Positions 14,733 through 22,043 of a stretch of DNA of 42,353 nucleotides are shown in pieces. Where the stretch lies: positions 1-42,353 of IMG/VR virus record IMGVR_UViG_3300044957_000733, one strand, 5' to 3'. The position numbers were made by a program, and so were the translations under genes. Position 1 is the stretch's first letter; each line of letters opens with the position of its first letter. The DNA is from a virus. The notes beneath the pieces are model-generated. The model saw nothing but the letters and a program-made list of their open reading frames with translations. It made no database searches and was not told the DNA's origin.

Positions 14733-14763
14733 CTTTAGCGACGATAGTTTAGCTCAATACTAT

Positions 14764-15198
14764 TTAGAGATAATCTTTTCTCTTATGAAACTCTGGAACA
14801 ATTCTACCCAGATTGACTGTAAGTAATCCATCCACAAAATTTACAGAAGTCACTTCTGTATCATCAGAAAGAGTCCATACTCTTTTAAAACTTCTTTGTG
14901 CTAAACCTTTATGTAAATAATTTGTTTCAGTCTCTTTATCTTCCTTTTGTCCTTCAACAAAAAGTTTTCCGTCTTGTGTATAAACAAAAACTTCTTTTTT
15001 TGCAAATCCAGCAAGTGCAAGTTCAAGTCGTGATTCTACATTACTAACTTGAACTAAATTATATGGTGGATAATTTGAAGTAGTTTCGTGAAGATTAAAT
15101 AGACGATCAAAATATTCGTCCATTCCAATACTATTGCGAGTAATCCTGTCCATCAGAACAGGAAGATCGGCAGCAGTGTAACGTGCAAGGTTAGTCAT
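14764..15198 (-). CDS. hsp20: Small heat-shock protein (Hsp20 family)
   Basis: The 144-residue protein begins MTNLARYTAADLPVLMDRIT. It has a short N-terminal arm, an alpha-crystallin domain (PPYNLVQVSNVESRLELALAG at about 45-65, then FAKKEVFVYTQDGKLFVEG and the conserved late strand DGLLTVNLGR) and a short tail (VPEFHKRKDYL). Such proteins hold unfolding clients. In cyanophages they may assist virion or host protein folding. The ATG at 15198 is chosen because AAAGGAG stands at 15207-15213 and the promoter at 15261-15269 leaves a 5' leader. The longer frame from 15249 would have almost none. It is a single-gene unit bounded by terminators. Confidence 0.9.
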   Translation of the reverse strand: MTNLARYTAADLPVLMDRITRNSIGMDEYFDRLFNLHETTSNYPPYNLVQVSNVESRLELALAGFAKKEVFVYTQDGKLFVEGQKEDKETETNYLHKGLAQRSFKRVWTLSDDTEVTSVNFVDGLLTVNLGRIVPEFHKRKDYL

Positions 15199-15206
15199 TA
15201 TGGTAG

Positions 15207-15213
15207 CTCCTTT
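15207..15213 (-). promoter_or_regulatory. Strong Shine-Dalgarno of hsp20
   Basis: AAAGGAG on the minus strand, 8 nt upstream of the ATG at 15198. It decides the start of hsp20 and is one of the best ribosome sites in the window. Confidence 0.8.
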
Positions 15214-15260
15214 AAAAGCGAGGTTTGATGATGTGAACCCTTTTAGCATTCACATTATTA

Positions 15261-15269
15261 ATTATAACA
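15261..15269 (-). promoter_or_regulatory. Extended -10 promoter for hsp20
   Basis: TGTTATAAT (15261-15269 on the minus strand) is a perfect -10 with the TGn extension. No good -35 is seen 16-18 nt upstream, where the regA terminator lies. It would start transcription near 15254. Confidence 0.5.
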
Positions 15270-15277
15270 GAAAGCAC

Positions 15278-15302
15278 AAAAAAAGAGAGTGTTGAGCTCC
15301 CT
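15278..15302 (-). terminator. Intrinsic terminator of regA
   Basis: AGGGAG pairs with CTCTCT (15297-15302 with 15284-15289; one G-U pair) around a 7-nt loop, and a run of seven U residues follows on the minus strand. It ends the clamp-loader/regA unit. Confidence 0.65.
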
Positions 15303-15307
15303 ATTTT

Positions 15308-15748
15308 TTATTCGGTTTCCTCTGTTTTTACTTTCTTACCAATATTATACTTAGTTTCTAATATCCAATCTTTTTTATCTATATATGCAAGGACTTTAAT
15401 TTGATTAAGTGGAGCAATATCAACAACTTCATCGGGATTAACAACAGATACTAAACCCCAATCTAAAAGAAGACGAATAATACGATTTCTTCTCTGAACA
15501 TCATTTACAGTCAGATTAGCATGTTTTCCATCCAGAGCAAATAGTTCTTTAAAGTGAACAATATAATATCTACCTTGCTTATGAAGAATATGACAAGATT
15601 GATATAATTTTTTTTCTTTACGTGATGCCACACCAATCCGTGTCAAAGTTTCACGAACTTTAAGAAAATCATCAGGTTCATTCAGCAAGACCTCAATCAT
15701 CATGCTTGGTGTCCATTGTACTTGTGGTTCTACCGTAACAGTCATCAT
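15308..15748 (-). CDS. regA: RegA translational repressor
   Basis: This 146-residue protein binds early mRNAs near the start codon. In T4 it represses genes for clamp, clamp loader and others. The sequence shows the RegA pattern: an N-terminal strand and helix (MIEVLLNEPDDFLKVRETLT), RIGVAS with a CHILHKQGRYYIVHF strand, the FALDGK and NDVQRRNRIIRLLLDWGL helix, and a C-terminal beta strand. T4 RegA has 122 residues; the extra length is at the C-terminus and is basic and acidic. The ATG overlaps the gp62 stop (ATGA). Being encoded with its probable targets gp44, gp62 and gp45 suggests autoregulation. Confidence 0.9.
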   Translation of the reverse strand: MMTVTVEPQVQWTPSMMIEVLLNEPDDFLKVRETLTRIGVASRKEKKLYQSCHILHKQGRYYIVHFKELFALDGKHANLTVNDVQRRNRIIRLLLDWGLVSVVNPDEVVDIAPLNQIKVLAYIDKKDWILETKYNIGKKVKTEETE

Positions 15749-16116
15749 CTTCCTCCAATGTCAAGTCGCTGTTTAATAAAATTAATCTGTTCTTTTGATA
15801 GGATTTTTAGAGCTTGAAGTGCCTTTTCATTACTATAACCATAGTATTGTTTAACACATTCCAAATCTTCAACTTTATCTTTATAAATCCAGGGAGAAAA
15901 TCTCCTCTGTTTTCTTATAGTATTTAGATAAAATGCATATTGCATATCTTTATCTAAAGAATAATTAAGATTTATTTCATTTACATATAATATACAATCG
16001 ATATATGCGGATAGGCAACGATTGATAATGTATGGTGAATAAGATTTAATATTCTCTGATAGATTTTCTTTTGTAAAATTGATTGAATTTAACCAGTCTT
16101 TAAGTTCGTAAGTCAT
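15745..16116 (-). CDS. gp62: Clamp-loader small subunit gp62
   Basis: The 123-residue protein partners gp44 to load the sliding clamp gp45. The features are characteristic of the family: PYIINRCLSAYIDCILYVNE near residue 28, then FYLNTIRKQRRFSPWIYKDK near 67, and a helix with YYGYSNEKALQAL. It overlaps both neighbours by 4 nt (ATGA), so gp44, the DruA-like gene, gp62 and regA are translationally coupled. It is shorter than T4 gp62 (187), as usual in cyanophages. Confidence 0.9.
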   Translation of the reverse strand: MTYELKDWLNSINFTKENLSENIKSYSPYIINRCLSAYIDCILYVNEINLNYSLDKDMQYAFYLNTIRKQRRFSPWIYKDKVEDLECVKQYYGYSNEKALQALKILSKEQINFIKQRLDIGGR

Positions 16117-17228
16117 CGTATAATTTGAATGTCATCATCATCAGTCCAGAGTTCGACCTTTGTTCTAAACCTATTTTCTTCTTTTAGTTTTTCGTACCTC
16201 TTAGTTGCTTTCTTTTTCCACCAAGAAATAATATTATCCAATTCAAACTTATCCCAGTTTGGACCACGAAGAAGTTCAGTTTGTTCTCCAAGAATAACCT
16301 CACGAACATTAGAATATCCATAATCAGAAATATAAAACCTTTTCTTTTGTGTCAACTCAAATGCATTACTAATTACAGAATTAAATTTCATAAGTTTTTC
16401 TTGATCTTGAAGAGAATTGCGAATAATAGATATCATTTTTGTCTGCCTCTTCATTTTTTTAGATGATGCTTTATTATCTGTAAGTGGAGTATTATTATTA
16501 AGTTCAGTAAATCTGTCATGCAATTTATGAAAAACATTATCATGTAATAAAGGAATAAATTTACTCTCTGTTAATCCTTTATTTTTCATAAAAGGTTTAA
16601 GACCATCATATTGAGAGGAATCTGTAGTAGATCCATAAAGAGAGGTTGTTTCAAATAAAGCAATATCTTTTTTAAAAACTTCGTTTAGTTTTTCACGAGC
16701 AAAATGCGAACAACAAAGAAGTGCAAGAAGTTTTCCACCAAGATAATTATATCCAAAAGGTTGTGATGGTACAATTACAAATCCCATCACCGCATGACGA
16801 TTAAATATTTTTAAATCTGGTTGTTTTCCTAACCAGACATTTCTTGGTTTAGAATTGATAGTTGGAGAACCAAAACGAATAAATCCGATGATTTTACCAG
16901 TATTTTTTTCAAAGATCATCCAACGAAGCTCTCTTCCTGGAATATTTGATTCATTATTATGTGAGGAAACTGCTCGTAATAAATTTACATAATTTTCTTG
17001 TGAGATTGAATTTTTAAATCTACCACCAACAAATTTAATATCAAATTTCATTTCTTCAGGTTTAATGTCTTCATTAAAGAATTCATCTTGATGTGAAACA
17101 ACTGAATTTAATTGCGAGATTATTTCTTTTTTTACATACCTCAAATAATCCTCTATGGAAGAAAAATTTTTATAATATTTTATAAATTCATCTGCTGCCC
17201 AACTTGCATCTTGTTCAGGAATAATCAT
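16113..17228 (-). CDS. DruA-like (DUF4338-type) protein
   Basis: The protein has 371 residues. The central part (about 95-235) follows the order of DUF4338, the domain of the Druantia defence protein DruA. An arginine-rich strand with ELRWMIFEKNTGKIIGFIRF comes first, then a MGFVIVPSQPFGYNYLGGKL stretch, a helix, FETTSLYGSTTDSSQYDGLK and a glycine/threonine turn (NKGLTES). Corresponding DruA features are an ILPW strand, NLAS helix, LLETFVD and a CYRAANW-type segment. The N-terminus is helical, and the C-terminus is basic with SWWKKKATKRYEKLKEE. The match is by pattern and needs a profile search. It sits between gp44 and gp62 with 4-nt overlaps on both sides, so a replication or DNA-binding role is likely. 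Confidence 0.55.
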   Translation of the reverse strand: MIIPEQDASWAADEFIKYYKNFSSIEDYLRYVKKEIISQLNSVVSHQDEFFNEDIKPEEMKFDIKFVGGRFKNSISQENYVNLLRAVSSHNNESNIPGRELRWMIFEKNTGKIIGFIRFGSPTINSKPRNVWLGKQPDLKIFNRHAVMGFVIVPSQPFGYNYLGGKLLALLCCSHFAREKLNEVFKKDIALFETTSLYGSTTDSSQYDGLKPFMKNKGLTESKFIPLLHDNVFHKLHDRFTELNNNTPLTDNKASSKKMKRQTKMISIIRNSLQDQEKLMKFNSVISNAFELTQKKRFYISDYGYSNVREVILGEQTELLRGPNWDKFELDNIISWWKKKATKRYEKLKEENRFRTKVELWTDDDDIQIIR

Positions 17229-18169
17229 TTAAAAGAACACTCGCACATTATTTCAGTCAAACAAGCAAGAAGATTTATTTCTTGATCTGCCACAAATGCC
17301 GACTGATATTGATATTTTGCAATAATAAGAACAGAAGCAGCAATACTGGGACCGTCCAAATGTTCATATAAGGCATCATATACCATACGAAGAACACTGC
17401 TGGCATCATTGTCAATATTAGAAACAACCCATTTACGAACTTTCGGGAAGTTCTTTTCCTTAAGACATTTAATGAGATCAATAAGTTTAATATTCGAAAA
17501 GGAAGCAAGAATTGCCGAGTCAATTTTTCCAGATACGGAATATCTTTGACATTCGTTCAAAATTCTTCTGAAATCGGGAAAATGTTTGTTTACAAGTTGG
17601 GCAAGAACTTTATCATCTGCTTCAACTTTTTCTTGATCCAAGATCTTTTTGAGCCTCTCAAAGAATTTTGAGGCAATTTTTGGTTTATCTTTGGATTTGA
17701 TTCCAAAGTCAACAACGGCACATCGAGAGTGAAGTGGTTCGATGATTTTGTTTTTGTAGTTACAGGTAAAGATGAACCTGCAATTACCACTAAATTCCTC
17801 AATAGCTGCCCGTAAGAGGAGTTGAACATCACTGGTTGTGTTATCTGCCTCATCAATGATGATGACTTTGTGTTTAGCAGTTGATGAAAGTGAAACGGTC
17901 GAAGCAAAGTTTTTCGCATTGCTTCTGATAGTATCGAGGAATCTACCCTCGTCGGATCCATTAATAACATAAAAATCTACTCCAAGTTCGTAACATAGTG
18001 CTTTAGCAACTGTTGTCTTTCCAATGCCAGGAGGACCAAAAAGCAACAGATTTGAAATTTCTCCTTTATCTACAAAATCCTGAAATGTTTTCTTTACACT
18101 TTCAGGCAAAATACACTCTTCAATTGTTTTTGGGGCATATCTTTCTACCCACAAAAAATCATTTCTCAT
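17225..18169 (-). CDS. gp44: Clamp-loader large subunit gp44
   Basis: The 314-residue AAA+ ATPase loads gp45 with gp62. Walker A is GPPGIGKT (45-52), Walker B IIIDEADN (103-110), sensor 1 TCNYKNK, and the SRC arginine finger is in HSRCAV near 155. The C-terminal third is the helical collar. The length agrees with T4 gp44 (319). The stop overlaps the next gene by 4 nt, and the upstream gene ends 3 nt before its ATG. Confidence 0.95.
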   Translation of the reverse strand: MRNDFLWVERYAPKTIEECILPESVKKTFQDFVDKGEISNLLLFGPPGIGKTTVAKALCYELGVDFYVINGSDEGRFLDTIRSNAKNFASTVSLSSTAKHKVIIIDEADNTTSDVQLLLRAAIEEFSGNCRFIFTCNYKNKIIEPLHSRCAVVDFGIKSKDKPKIASKFFERLKKILDQEKVEADDKVLAQLVNKHFPDFRRILNECQRYSVSGKIDSAILASFSNIKLIDLIKCLKEKNFPKVRKWVVSNIDNDASSVLRMVYDALYEHLDGPSIAASVLIIAKYQYQSAFVADQEINLLACLTEIMCECSFK

Positions 18170-18172
18170 AAT

Positions 18173-18685
18173 TTAGACCCATTTAGGTTTACGCTTGGGT
18201 ATGCGAAGATAATTATTCTTCACCCAAGGCTTTGATGCAATGTACCTTTTATAAGCAGTAAAGGTATCGATGCTATCATCAAATTTCCATTCTTCTGGCA
18301 TCGCACGGGCAAATGGAGTCACTTCTGTTATCTTACCTTTGGGAAACAAATGGTATGCATTTACAAGAGTCTTATAGCAGGAGTGAGTTTTATTATACCG
18401 CAAAGTATACTCATCACACAAGTTCATACCCCACTGAATTAGCCAATGTGCATTATGAACACTTTTTGTTGCCCATTGAGTGCAGGGATGATTACGAAAG
18501 GCACCCTTATCGGTCTTGTAGGGAGTGCCATCGATCTTGGGCAGAGTTCCATATCCGTGTCCCCATTTCTTTGATGCCACGATAGATAAAAGTTGGCAAG
18601 TTTCAACTGGCATTTTACAAATGTGTTTGTCTGGAAGTACAATTGCACTCTCTGCAGGAAATGGGGATGTAACGAATATATTCAT
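18173..18685 (-). CDS. Conserved-type phage protein, function unknown
   Basis: The 170-residue product starts MNIFVTSPFPAESAIVLPDK. It shows conserved-looking HxxKM (DKHICKMPVE), KKWGHGYG, FRNHPCTQWA and NAHWLIQWGMNLCDEYTLR blocks, and ends with PEEW and a basic KRKPKWV tail. I have seen this organisation (DKH, NHPC, W, EYTxRY) in proteins of many phages but cannot name a proven activity. The ATG overlaps the gp45 stop by 4 nt (ATGA) and the gene lies between clamp and clamp loader, so a DNA-linked function is plausible. The spaced His and Cys might bind metal, but there is no clear zinc motif. Confidence 0.6.
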   Translation of the reverse strand: MNIFVTSPFPAESAIVLPDKHICKMPVETCQLLSIVASKKWGHGYGTLPKIDGTPYKTDKGAFRNHPCTQWATKSVHNAHWLIQWGMNLCDEYTLRYNKTHSCYKTLVNAYHLFPKGKITEVTPFARAMPEEWKFDDSIDTFTAYKRYIASKPWVKNNYLRIPKRKPKWV

Positions 18686-19347
18686 TCAAAAGTAGAATCA
18701 GGTTCCAAAGCAATATAATACTTCAGATCTCTGTCAGTACTCGTAAATCGTGACAAAAGTTTTTGTGAAATGACAACCGCATAGGAACCAGGAAGAATCT
18801 TGATATTCTCTACTTTAAAGTTAAAAGTAAAAACACTATCAGTTTCTCCAACCACAATAGAAAAATCATTTGAGGTATCATTCTTTTTATCTCTTACTAC
18901 CAACTTAACAATACCTGCCTCACCAACCGCAGATAAGTCTGGAAGTTGATAAATTGCAGCAGCTTTAAGTAATGTATCTAATTGTTGAGTATTCAACTCA
19001 AAGCATACATCCTCACTGGGAAGAGCAATTTCCTTATCTGGTGGTGTTACAATCACGCTCGCATCAGCAAAAAAATAATTGGAACGAGACTTTCCTTCTC
19101 TAATTACAACATAACTATCATTCTCAAAATCAAGTTCGGGATTCTGAAGCAAACCAAGTCCATTTAGAAATTGATTCAAATCGTAAATACCAAAGTCTTT
19201 AGGAAACTCTTCAGTAATCGTTGCTTCGGCAAGTATATTTTTCATCACACTAATCGTTCTCAAAGAACTACCCCTTTTTAAAAAAATAGATTGATTGATA
19301 CTAGAAAAGTTTTTTAATAAAACAAGAGTTTTATCAGAAAGTTTCAT
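18682..19347 (-). CDS. gp45: Sliding clamp gp45
   Basis: The 221-residue protein forms the trimeric DNA clamp that tethers gp43 and, in T4, also activates late transcription with gp55. The start at the ATG at 19347 (MKLSDKTLVLLKNFSSIN) is the typical gp45 beginning; longer in-frame starts at 19368 and 19383 overlap the upstream gene more. The first half and second half repeat the clamp pattern of strands with charged faces (FPKDFGIYDLNQFL near 58-71). The length matches T4 gp45 (228). The stop is coupled to the next gene. Confidence 0.9.
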   Translation of the reverse strand: MKLSDKTLVLLKNFSSINQSIFLKRGSSLRTISVMKNILAEATITEEFPKDFGIYDLNQFLNGLGLLQNPELDFENDSYVVIREGKSRSNYFFADASVIVTPPDKEIALPSEDVCFELNTQQLDTLLKAAAIYQLPDLSAVGEAGIVKLVVRDKKNDTSNDFSIVVGETDSVFTFNFKVENIKILPGSYAVVISQKLLSRFTSTDRDLKYYIALEPDSTFE

Positions 19348-19876
19348 AGTTTGATTTCGCAGTTTCATTATTAAATCCAGCAAAGTGATACAAAAGAATA
19401 CCGTAGTGAATAATTTTCAAAGCATCAAGTCTTGACATTCCATTTTTTTTTCCAAAACGAGAGGAATACTTAATGAGATTATCACGACAAAAAGGAACTC
19501 CATCATCAATCGCATCAATTATATCCAGAACCTGAACCTTTGATTTATCAGAGGCATAGTGACCATTATAGGTTCCTTTGATATATTCTTCAACTGCTTT
19601 GAGTGTTTTTCCTTCACCAAACTTCCAAAAATTAGCCAAGTTTGATTGTGATTTTACTTCATAAGAAGTAGGAAATGAAATAACATCAGGAGAAGCATAG
19701 GGATTTCCAGTCAAACTGAATCCATCATCCTCCAAATAGTTATTACAGTTAAAAGAAATATGATCTTCCCCCATTCCTTCCAAAAAATGACTTCCGGTAA
19801 TAGAGGAACCAAATGTTACTGTAGAAAATTTTTTTGGAATAGAACTTTCATAATCGGTTTCAAAATTTTCAATCAT
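19334..19876 (-). CDS. DUF3310-like protein
   Basis: The 180-residue product starts MIENFETDYESSIPKKFSTV at the ATG at 19876, where GGAAA stands 7-8 nt upstream. A longer frame would begin inside the AAA gene. The N-terminal half is Ser/Gly/aromatic-rich. The C-terminal half has a helix pair with VLDIIDAIDDGVPFCRDNL, then IKYSSRFGKKNG and ALKIIHYGILLYHF. That is the (I)KYxxRxGKK pattern of DUF3310 phage proteins, which have no established function. It lies between the MoxR ATPase and the clamp. Confidence 0.55.
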   Translation of the reverse strand: MIENFETDYESSIPKKFSTVTFGSSITGSHFLEGMGEDHISFNCNNYLEDDGFSLTGNPYASPDVISFPTSYEVKSQSNLANFWKFGEGKTLKAVEEYIKGTYNGHYASDKSKVQVLDIIDAIDDGVPFCRDNLIKYSSRFGKKNGMSRLDALKIIHYGILLYHFAGFNNETAKSNYETF

Positions 19877-19928
19877 AAGATTTTCCAATAAAAGAATAAA
19901 AGAGAAGTATTTACTACTTCTTATCATA

Positions 19929-21029
19929 TCAGTTTGATTCAGATTCGTCAATAGGAAGTTTAAAATCCGTATCAATCTTATCGTAGAGTTCCAAGAAAGA
20001 TCGCTTGGTCTCATCATCAAAACGATTTACACAAACTTGTATTGCCTTTGCCTTATCATTAAAGATACTATAGGCACGAAGAATGTGAACGAGACGACGT
20101 GTACTGATGATTTCTTCAATACCACCATCATAAAAAGTCTTTCGAATCACATCTCCCCAATCTACAAGTCTCTTACAAAAATCACGATCTTCAATACCTA
20201 ATTCAAGAGCAACACCTTCTAAAATCTTTTGCTCAATTATAGGAGCAGGATAAGACTGCTCAAAGGTTACAGGAAAACGCTCTAAAAAGGCTTCGTTGAG
20301 CACGTTAGTTCCAATAAACCTGCCATCGTCTGAACCTTTGCCTTTAGTATTGGCAGTTGCAAAGACGTTAAACCCAGTTGTTGGTCTAACGAATTTTCCA
20401 ATTTTCTTAAGAAAAACTCCTTTTCCTTCCAAGACAGATTGTAAACATAAAATTTTGTTAGAGGCAAGGTCGATCTCGTCAAGGAGCAATATAGCACCTC
20501 GTTGTAATGCTTCAATGACTGGGCCGTTGTGCCATACAGTTTCACCATTAATGAGACGAAAACCCCCAATAAGATCATCCTCGTCAGTTTCTACTGTAAT
20601 ATTTACACGAATCAATTCTCTGTTCAGTTGAGCACATGCCTGCTCTACACTGAATGTTTTACCATTACCCGAAAGACCCGTAATGAACGTAGGATAAAAA
20701 AGATTGGATTGAATAATTTTTTTAATATCATTGAAGTTACCAAACTTGACGAAAGTATCATCTTTATCGGGAATAAGATTTTGTTCCACAGCAGGAAGGG
20801 CAGAGGGAGCAGAAAAACTGCGCTCAATTTCTTGAACCTTTTTTAATGTTACTTCCAAATTCCACTTACCACGTCCAACCTTAAAATTTTCCAATCGTTT
20901 AGTCACAGTTGGATATGAGATATTTTTAGATTTACAATAACCACGAACATCCGCAGCAATAAATTCTTTACCAAAAGTATTTTTAAGATCTGAAAGAATT
21001 TGATCGTCTGTCATTTGAATGCTTTTCAT
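19929..21029 (-). CDS. cobS-like: MoxR-type AAA+ ATPase, CobS-like
   Basis: The 366-residue protein has an N-terminal winged-helix-like part (20-58, KEFIAADVRGYCKSKNISYP and a KRLENFKVGRGKW end). The AAA+ core follows: Walker A GLSGNGKT (118-125), the MoxR/CobS loop ETDEDDLIGGFRL (147-159), Walker B LLLDEID (181-187), sensor 1 FATANTKG, and an FLERFP arginine-finger region. Cyanophage copies are usually called CobS because of similarity to the cobaltochelatase subunit, but cobalt chelation is not demonstrated. MoxR ATPases work with von Willebrand A proteins; such a gene lies 1.3 kb upstream (22291-24456). An ATG at 21014 is an alternative start. Confidence 0.85.
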   Translation of the reverse strand: MKSIQMTDDQILSDLKNTFGKEFIAADVRGYCKSKNISYPTVTKRLENFKVGRGKWNLEVTLKKVQEIERSFSAPSALPAVEQNLIPDKDDTFVKFGNFNDIKKIIQSNLFYPTFITGLSGNGKTFSVEQACAQLNRELIRVNITVETDEDDLIGGFRLINGETVWHNGPVIEALQRGAILLLDEIDLASNKILCLQSVLEGKGVFLKKIGKFVRPTTGFNVFATANTKGKGSDDGRFIGTNVLNEAFLERFPVTFEQSYPAPIIEQKILEGVALELGIEDRDFCKRLVDWGDVIRKTFYDGGIEEIISTRRLVHILRAYSIFNDKAKAIQVCVNRFDDETKRSFLELYDKIDTDFKLPIDESESN

Positions 21030-21059
21030 TTGTGAGAAAGAGTGTTTTCAACTGAATTC

Positions 21060-21086
21060 ATTATAAAACAAAAAAGGGATTGCCAA
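21060..21086 (-). promoter_or_regulatory. Probable sigma-70-type promoter overlapping a terminator
   Basis: The minus strand has TTGGCA (21081-21086, 5/6), a 15-nt spacer that is mainly the U-tract of the terminator, and TATAAT (21060-21065). The spacer is short, so this is less certain than the 14682 copy. It would start transcription near 21053 and drive the MoxR ATPase and gp45 units. Confidence 0.5.
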
Positions 21087-21095
21087 AACCCCCTT
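21070..21095 (-). terminator. Intrinsic terminator of the 61-residue gene
   Basis: AAGGG pairs with CCCTT (21074-21078 with 21091-21095) around a 12-nt loop, followed by a U-run on the minus strand. The stem is short, so efficiency may be moderate. Confidence 0.6.
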
Positions 21096-21098
21096 GTG

Positions 21099-21284
21099 TC
21101 AGTTTGCAAACTGGGTTTTTAGTTTTTCAAAGTGCTCTCTGCTTACAATTTTACCCTTATATCCAGGATAAAACTGCTTGATAATTGCTGGAATACCCAT
21201 TGCAGTAATCGAACTGTTACAAATTACACAGACTTCTTGTGTATCGTGATTGACTACATGCTCAAGTGGAAATTTAGTTTTCAT
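21099..21284 (-). CDS. Small protein, paralogue of the adjacent 60-residue gene
   Basis: The 61-residue product starts MKTKFPLEHVVNHDTQEVCV. It shares K-T-x-F-P-x-(E/Q)-H-x-V with the neighbouring gene product, then D-x-(D/E)-T, a strand of alternating hydrophobics, G-(I/V)-P, and F-Y-P-G-Y near the end. The C-terminal extension (KGKIVSREHFEKLKTQFAN) is unique to it. Two cysteines (CVICN) might form a metal site or disulfide, but the other copy lacks them. Transcription ends at a terminator just below. Function unknown. Confidence 0.6.
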   Translation of the reverse strand: MKTKFPLEHVVNHDTQEVCVICNSSITAMGIPAIIKQFYPGYKGKIVSREHFEKLKTQFAN

Positions 21285-21304
21285 CGTAATGATATAATCG
21301 CCGA

Positions 21305-21487
21305 TTACTCAAACTTATAACAATATCCAGGATAAAACTTATTCATATTATAAGGAACTCCATAACGACCCATTTGACCATTATTATTCCAGTAAATGTA
21401 TATTGTTTTTGTTTCTTCATCAACACGATGTTGATAAGGAAATTCAGTTTTCACTGCTGTAGTGGAATGATCTATTTTGTGCGACAT
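21305..21487 (-). CDS. Small protein, paralogue of the 61-residue gene
   Basis: The 60-residue product starts MSHKIDHSTTAVKTEFPYQH. It repeats the pattern of the next gene: KTEFP, QHRVDEETK, an aromatic strand (IYIYW), GVP and KFYPGY. The ATG at 21487 overlaps the upstream capsid-leader gene by 44 nt. A GTG at 21454 inside the frame is a possible alternative, since it would start almost at the shared region. The two genes are adjacent and in the same direction, which indicates a tandem duplication. Function unknown. Confidence 0.55.
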   Translation of the reverse strand: MSHKIDHSTTAVKTEFPYQHRVDEETKTIYIYWNNNGQMGRYGVPYNMNKFYPGYCYKFE

Positions 21488-22019
21488 TTTTTTCAGTTTG
21501 TTTTGAATTTGGTTTCTTTTTAGATCTTACTATACCTGCGGTAGTTTGTCCAATCGAAGGATCTGGATTATTTCCATACTTTGCTCTTCCAATACTGAAA
21601 GGCTTTTCTCCACTTCCGTCAGTTGATACCAGTTTAGCATCTTGACCTGCTCTCTGAATAATTACACTATGCTGTGGTTCACCAGATGGTCCTTTCTTTC
21701 TAGCTAAGTTTCCCATCATTCTCTCAAATCCTTTTCTAGAATTTTTCTTAGGATTTCTTGTTACTTGGTAAGAAACTTCTGTACTCGTACCCCTACCTTC
21801 ACCCTCATCATAAGAACCTACATTTTTACTAAATCCGTGTCCAGATCTTCTCAAGGTTCTCTCAATACGTCTTTCTTTACGATTTAGTGGTTCAGGTTGA
21901 GATACACGATCTCTTGAAATCAGAGCAGTATCTCTTTCTTGAGTATTTCTAATTTGTTTATGGATTGTTGCTTCACCAATAGAATAACATTCTACCATAA
22001 ATTCTTGAAATGTTTTCAT
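21444..22019 (-). CDS. Basic protein with capsid-targeting-like leader
   Basis: The 191-residue product starts MKTFQEFMVECYSIGEATIH. Its first nine residues are almost those of T4 internal head proteins (MKTYQEFIAE). Cleavage by the prohead protease gp21 after the glutamate (FMVE) would be expected by analogy. The remainder is strongly basic, disordered-looking and rich in Arg, Lys, Ser and Gly (NRKERRIERTLRRSGHGF near 48, then many NPKKNSRKG-type stretches), a composition suited to DNA condensation. It has no enzyme motif. A CTAAATAA element lies 17 nt upstream, overlapping the previous gene's stop. The end overlaps the next gene. Confidence 0.6.
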   Translation of the reverse strand: MKTFQEFMVECYSIGEATIHKQIRNTQERDTALISRDRVSQPEPLNRKERRIERTLRRSGHGFSKNVGSYDEGEGRGTSTEVSYQVTRNPKKNSRKGFERMMGNLARKKGPSGEPQHSVIIQRAGQDAKLVSTDGSGEKPFSIGRAKYGNNPDPSIGQTTAGIVRSKKKPNSKQTEKNVAQNRSFHYSSEN

Positions 22020-22035
22020 ATCTTTATGTTTTTAG

Positions 22036-22043
22036 TTATTTAG
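22036..22043 (-). promoter_or_regulatory. Variant late-promoter-like element CTAAATAA
   Basis: It lies 17 nt upstream of the ATG at 22019 and overlaps the stop codon of the preceding gene. Confidence 0.35.

Noticed and set aside
15199-15249. Upstream in-frame ATG of hsp20
   Set aside because: It lies only about 5 nt from the predicted transcription start, while the ATG at 15198 has AAAGGAG at the right distance.
16113-17228. Claim that the phage carries a Druantia defence system
   Set aside because: Only one DruA-like protein is present; no DruB-E genes lie nearby and its context is the clamp loader.
20296-20846. Plus-strand open frames opposite the MoxR ATPase
   Set aside because: Complement of a confidently assigned AAA+ gene; no ribosome site.
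21100-21113. Perfect 14-bp palindrome CAGTTTGCAAACTG as an operator
   Set aside because: It lies in the last codons of a small gene next to a terminator, and no second copy or regulator is seen; kept only as a curiosity.
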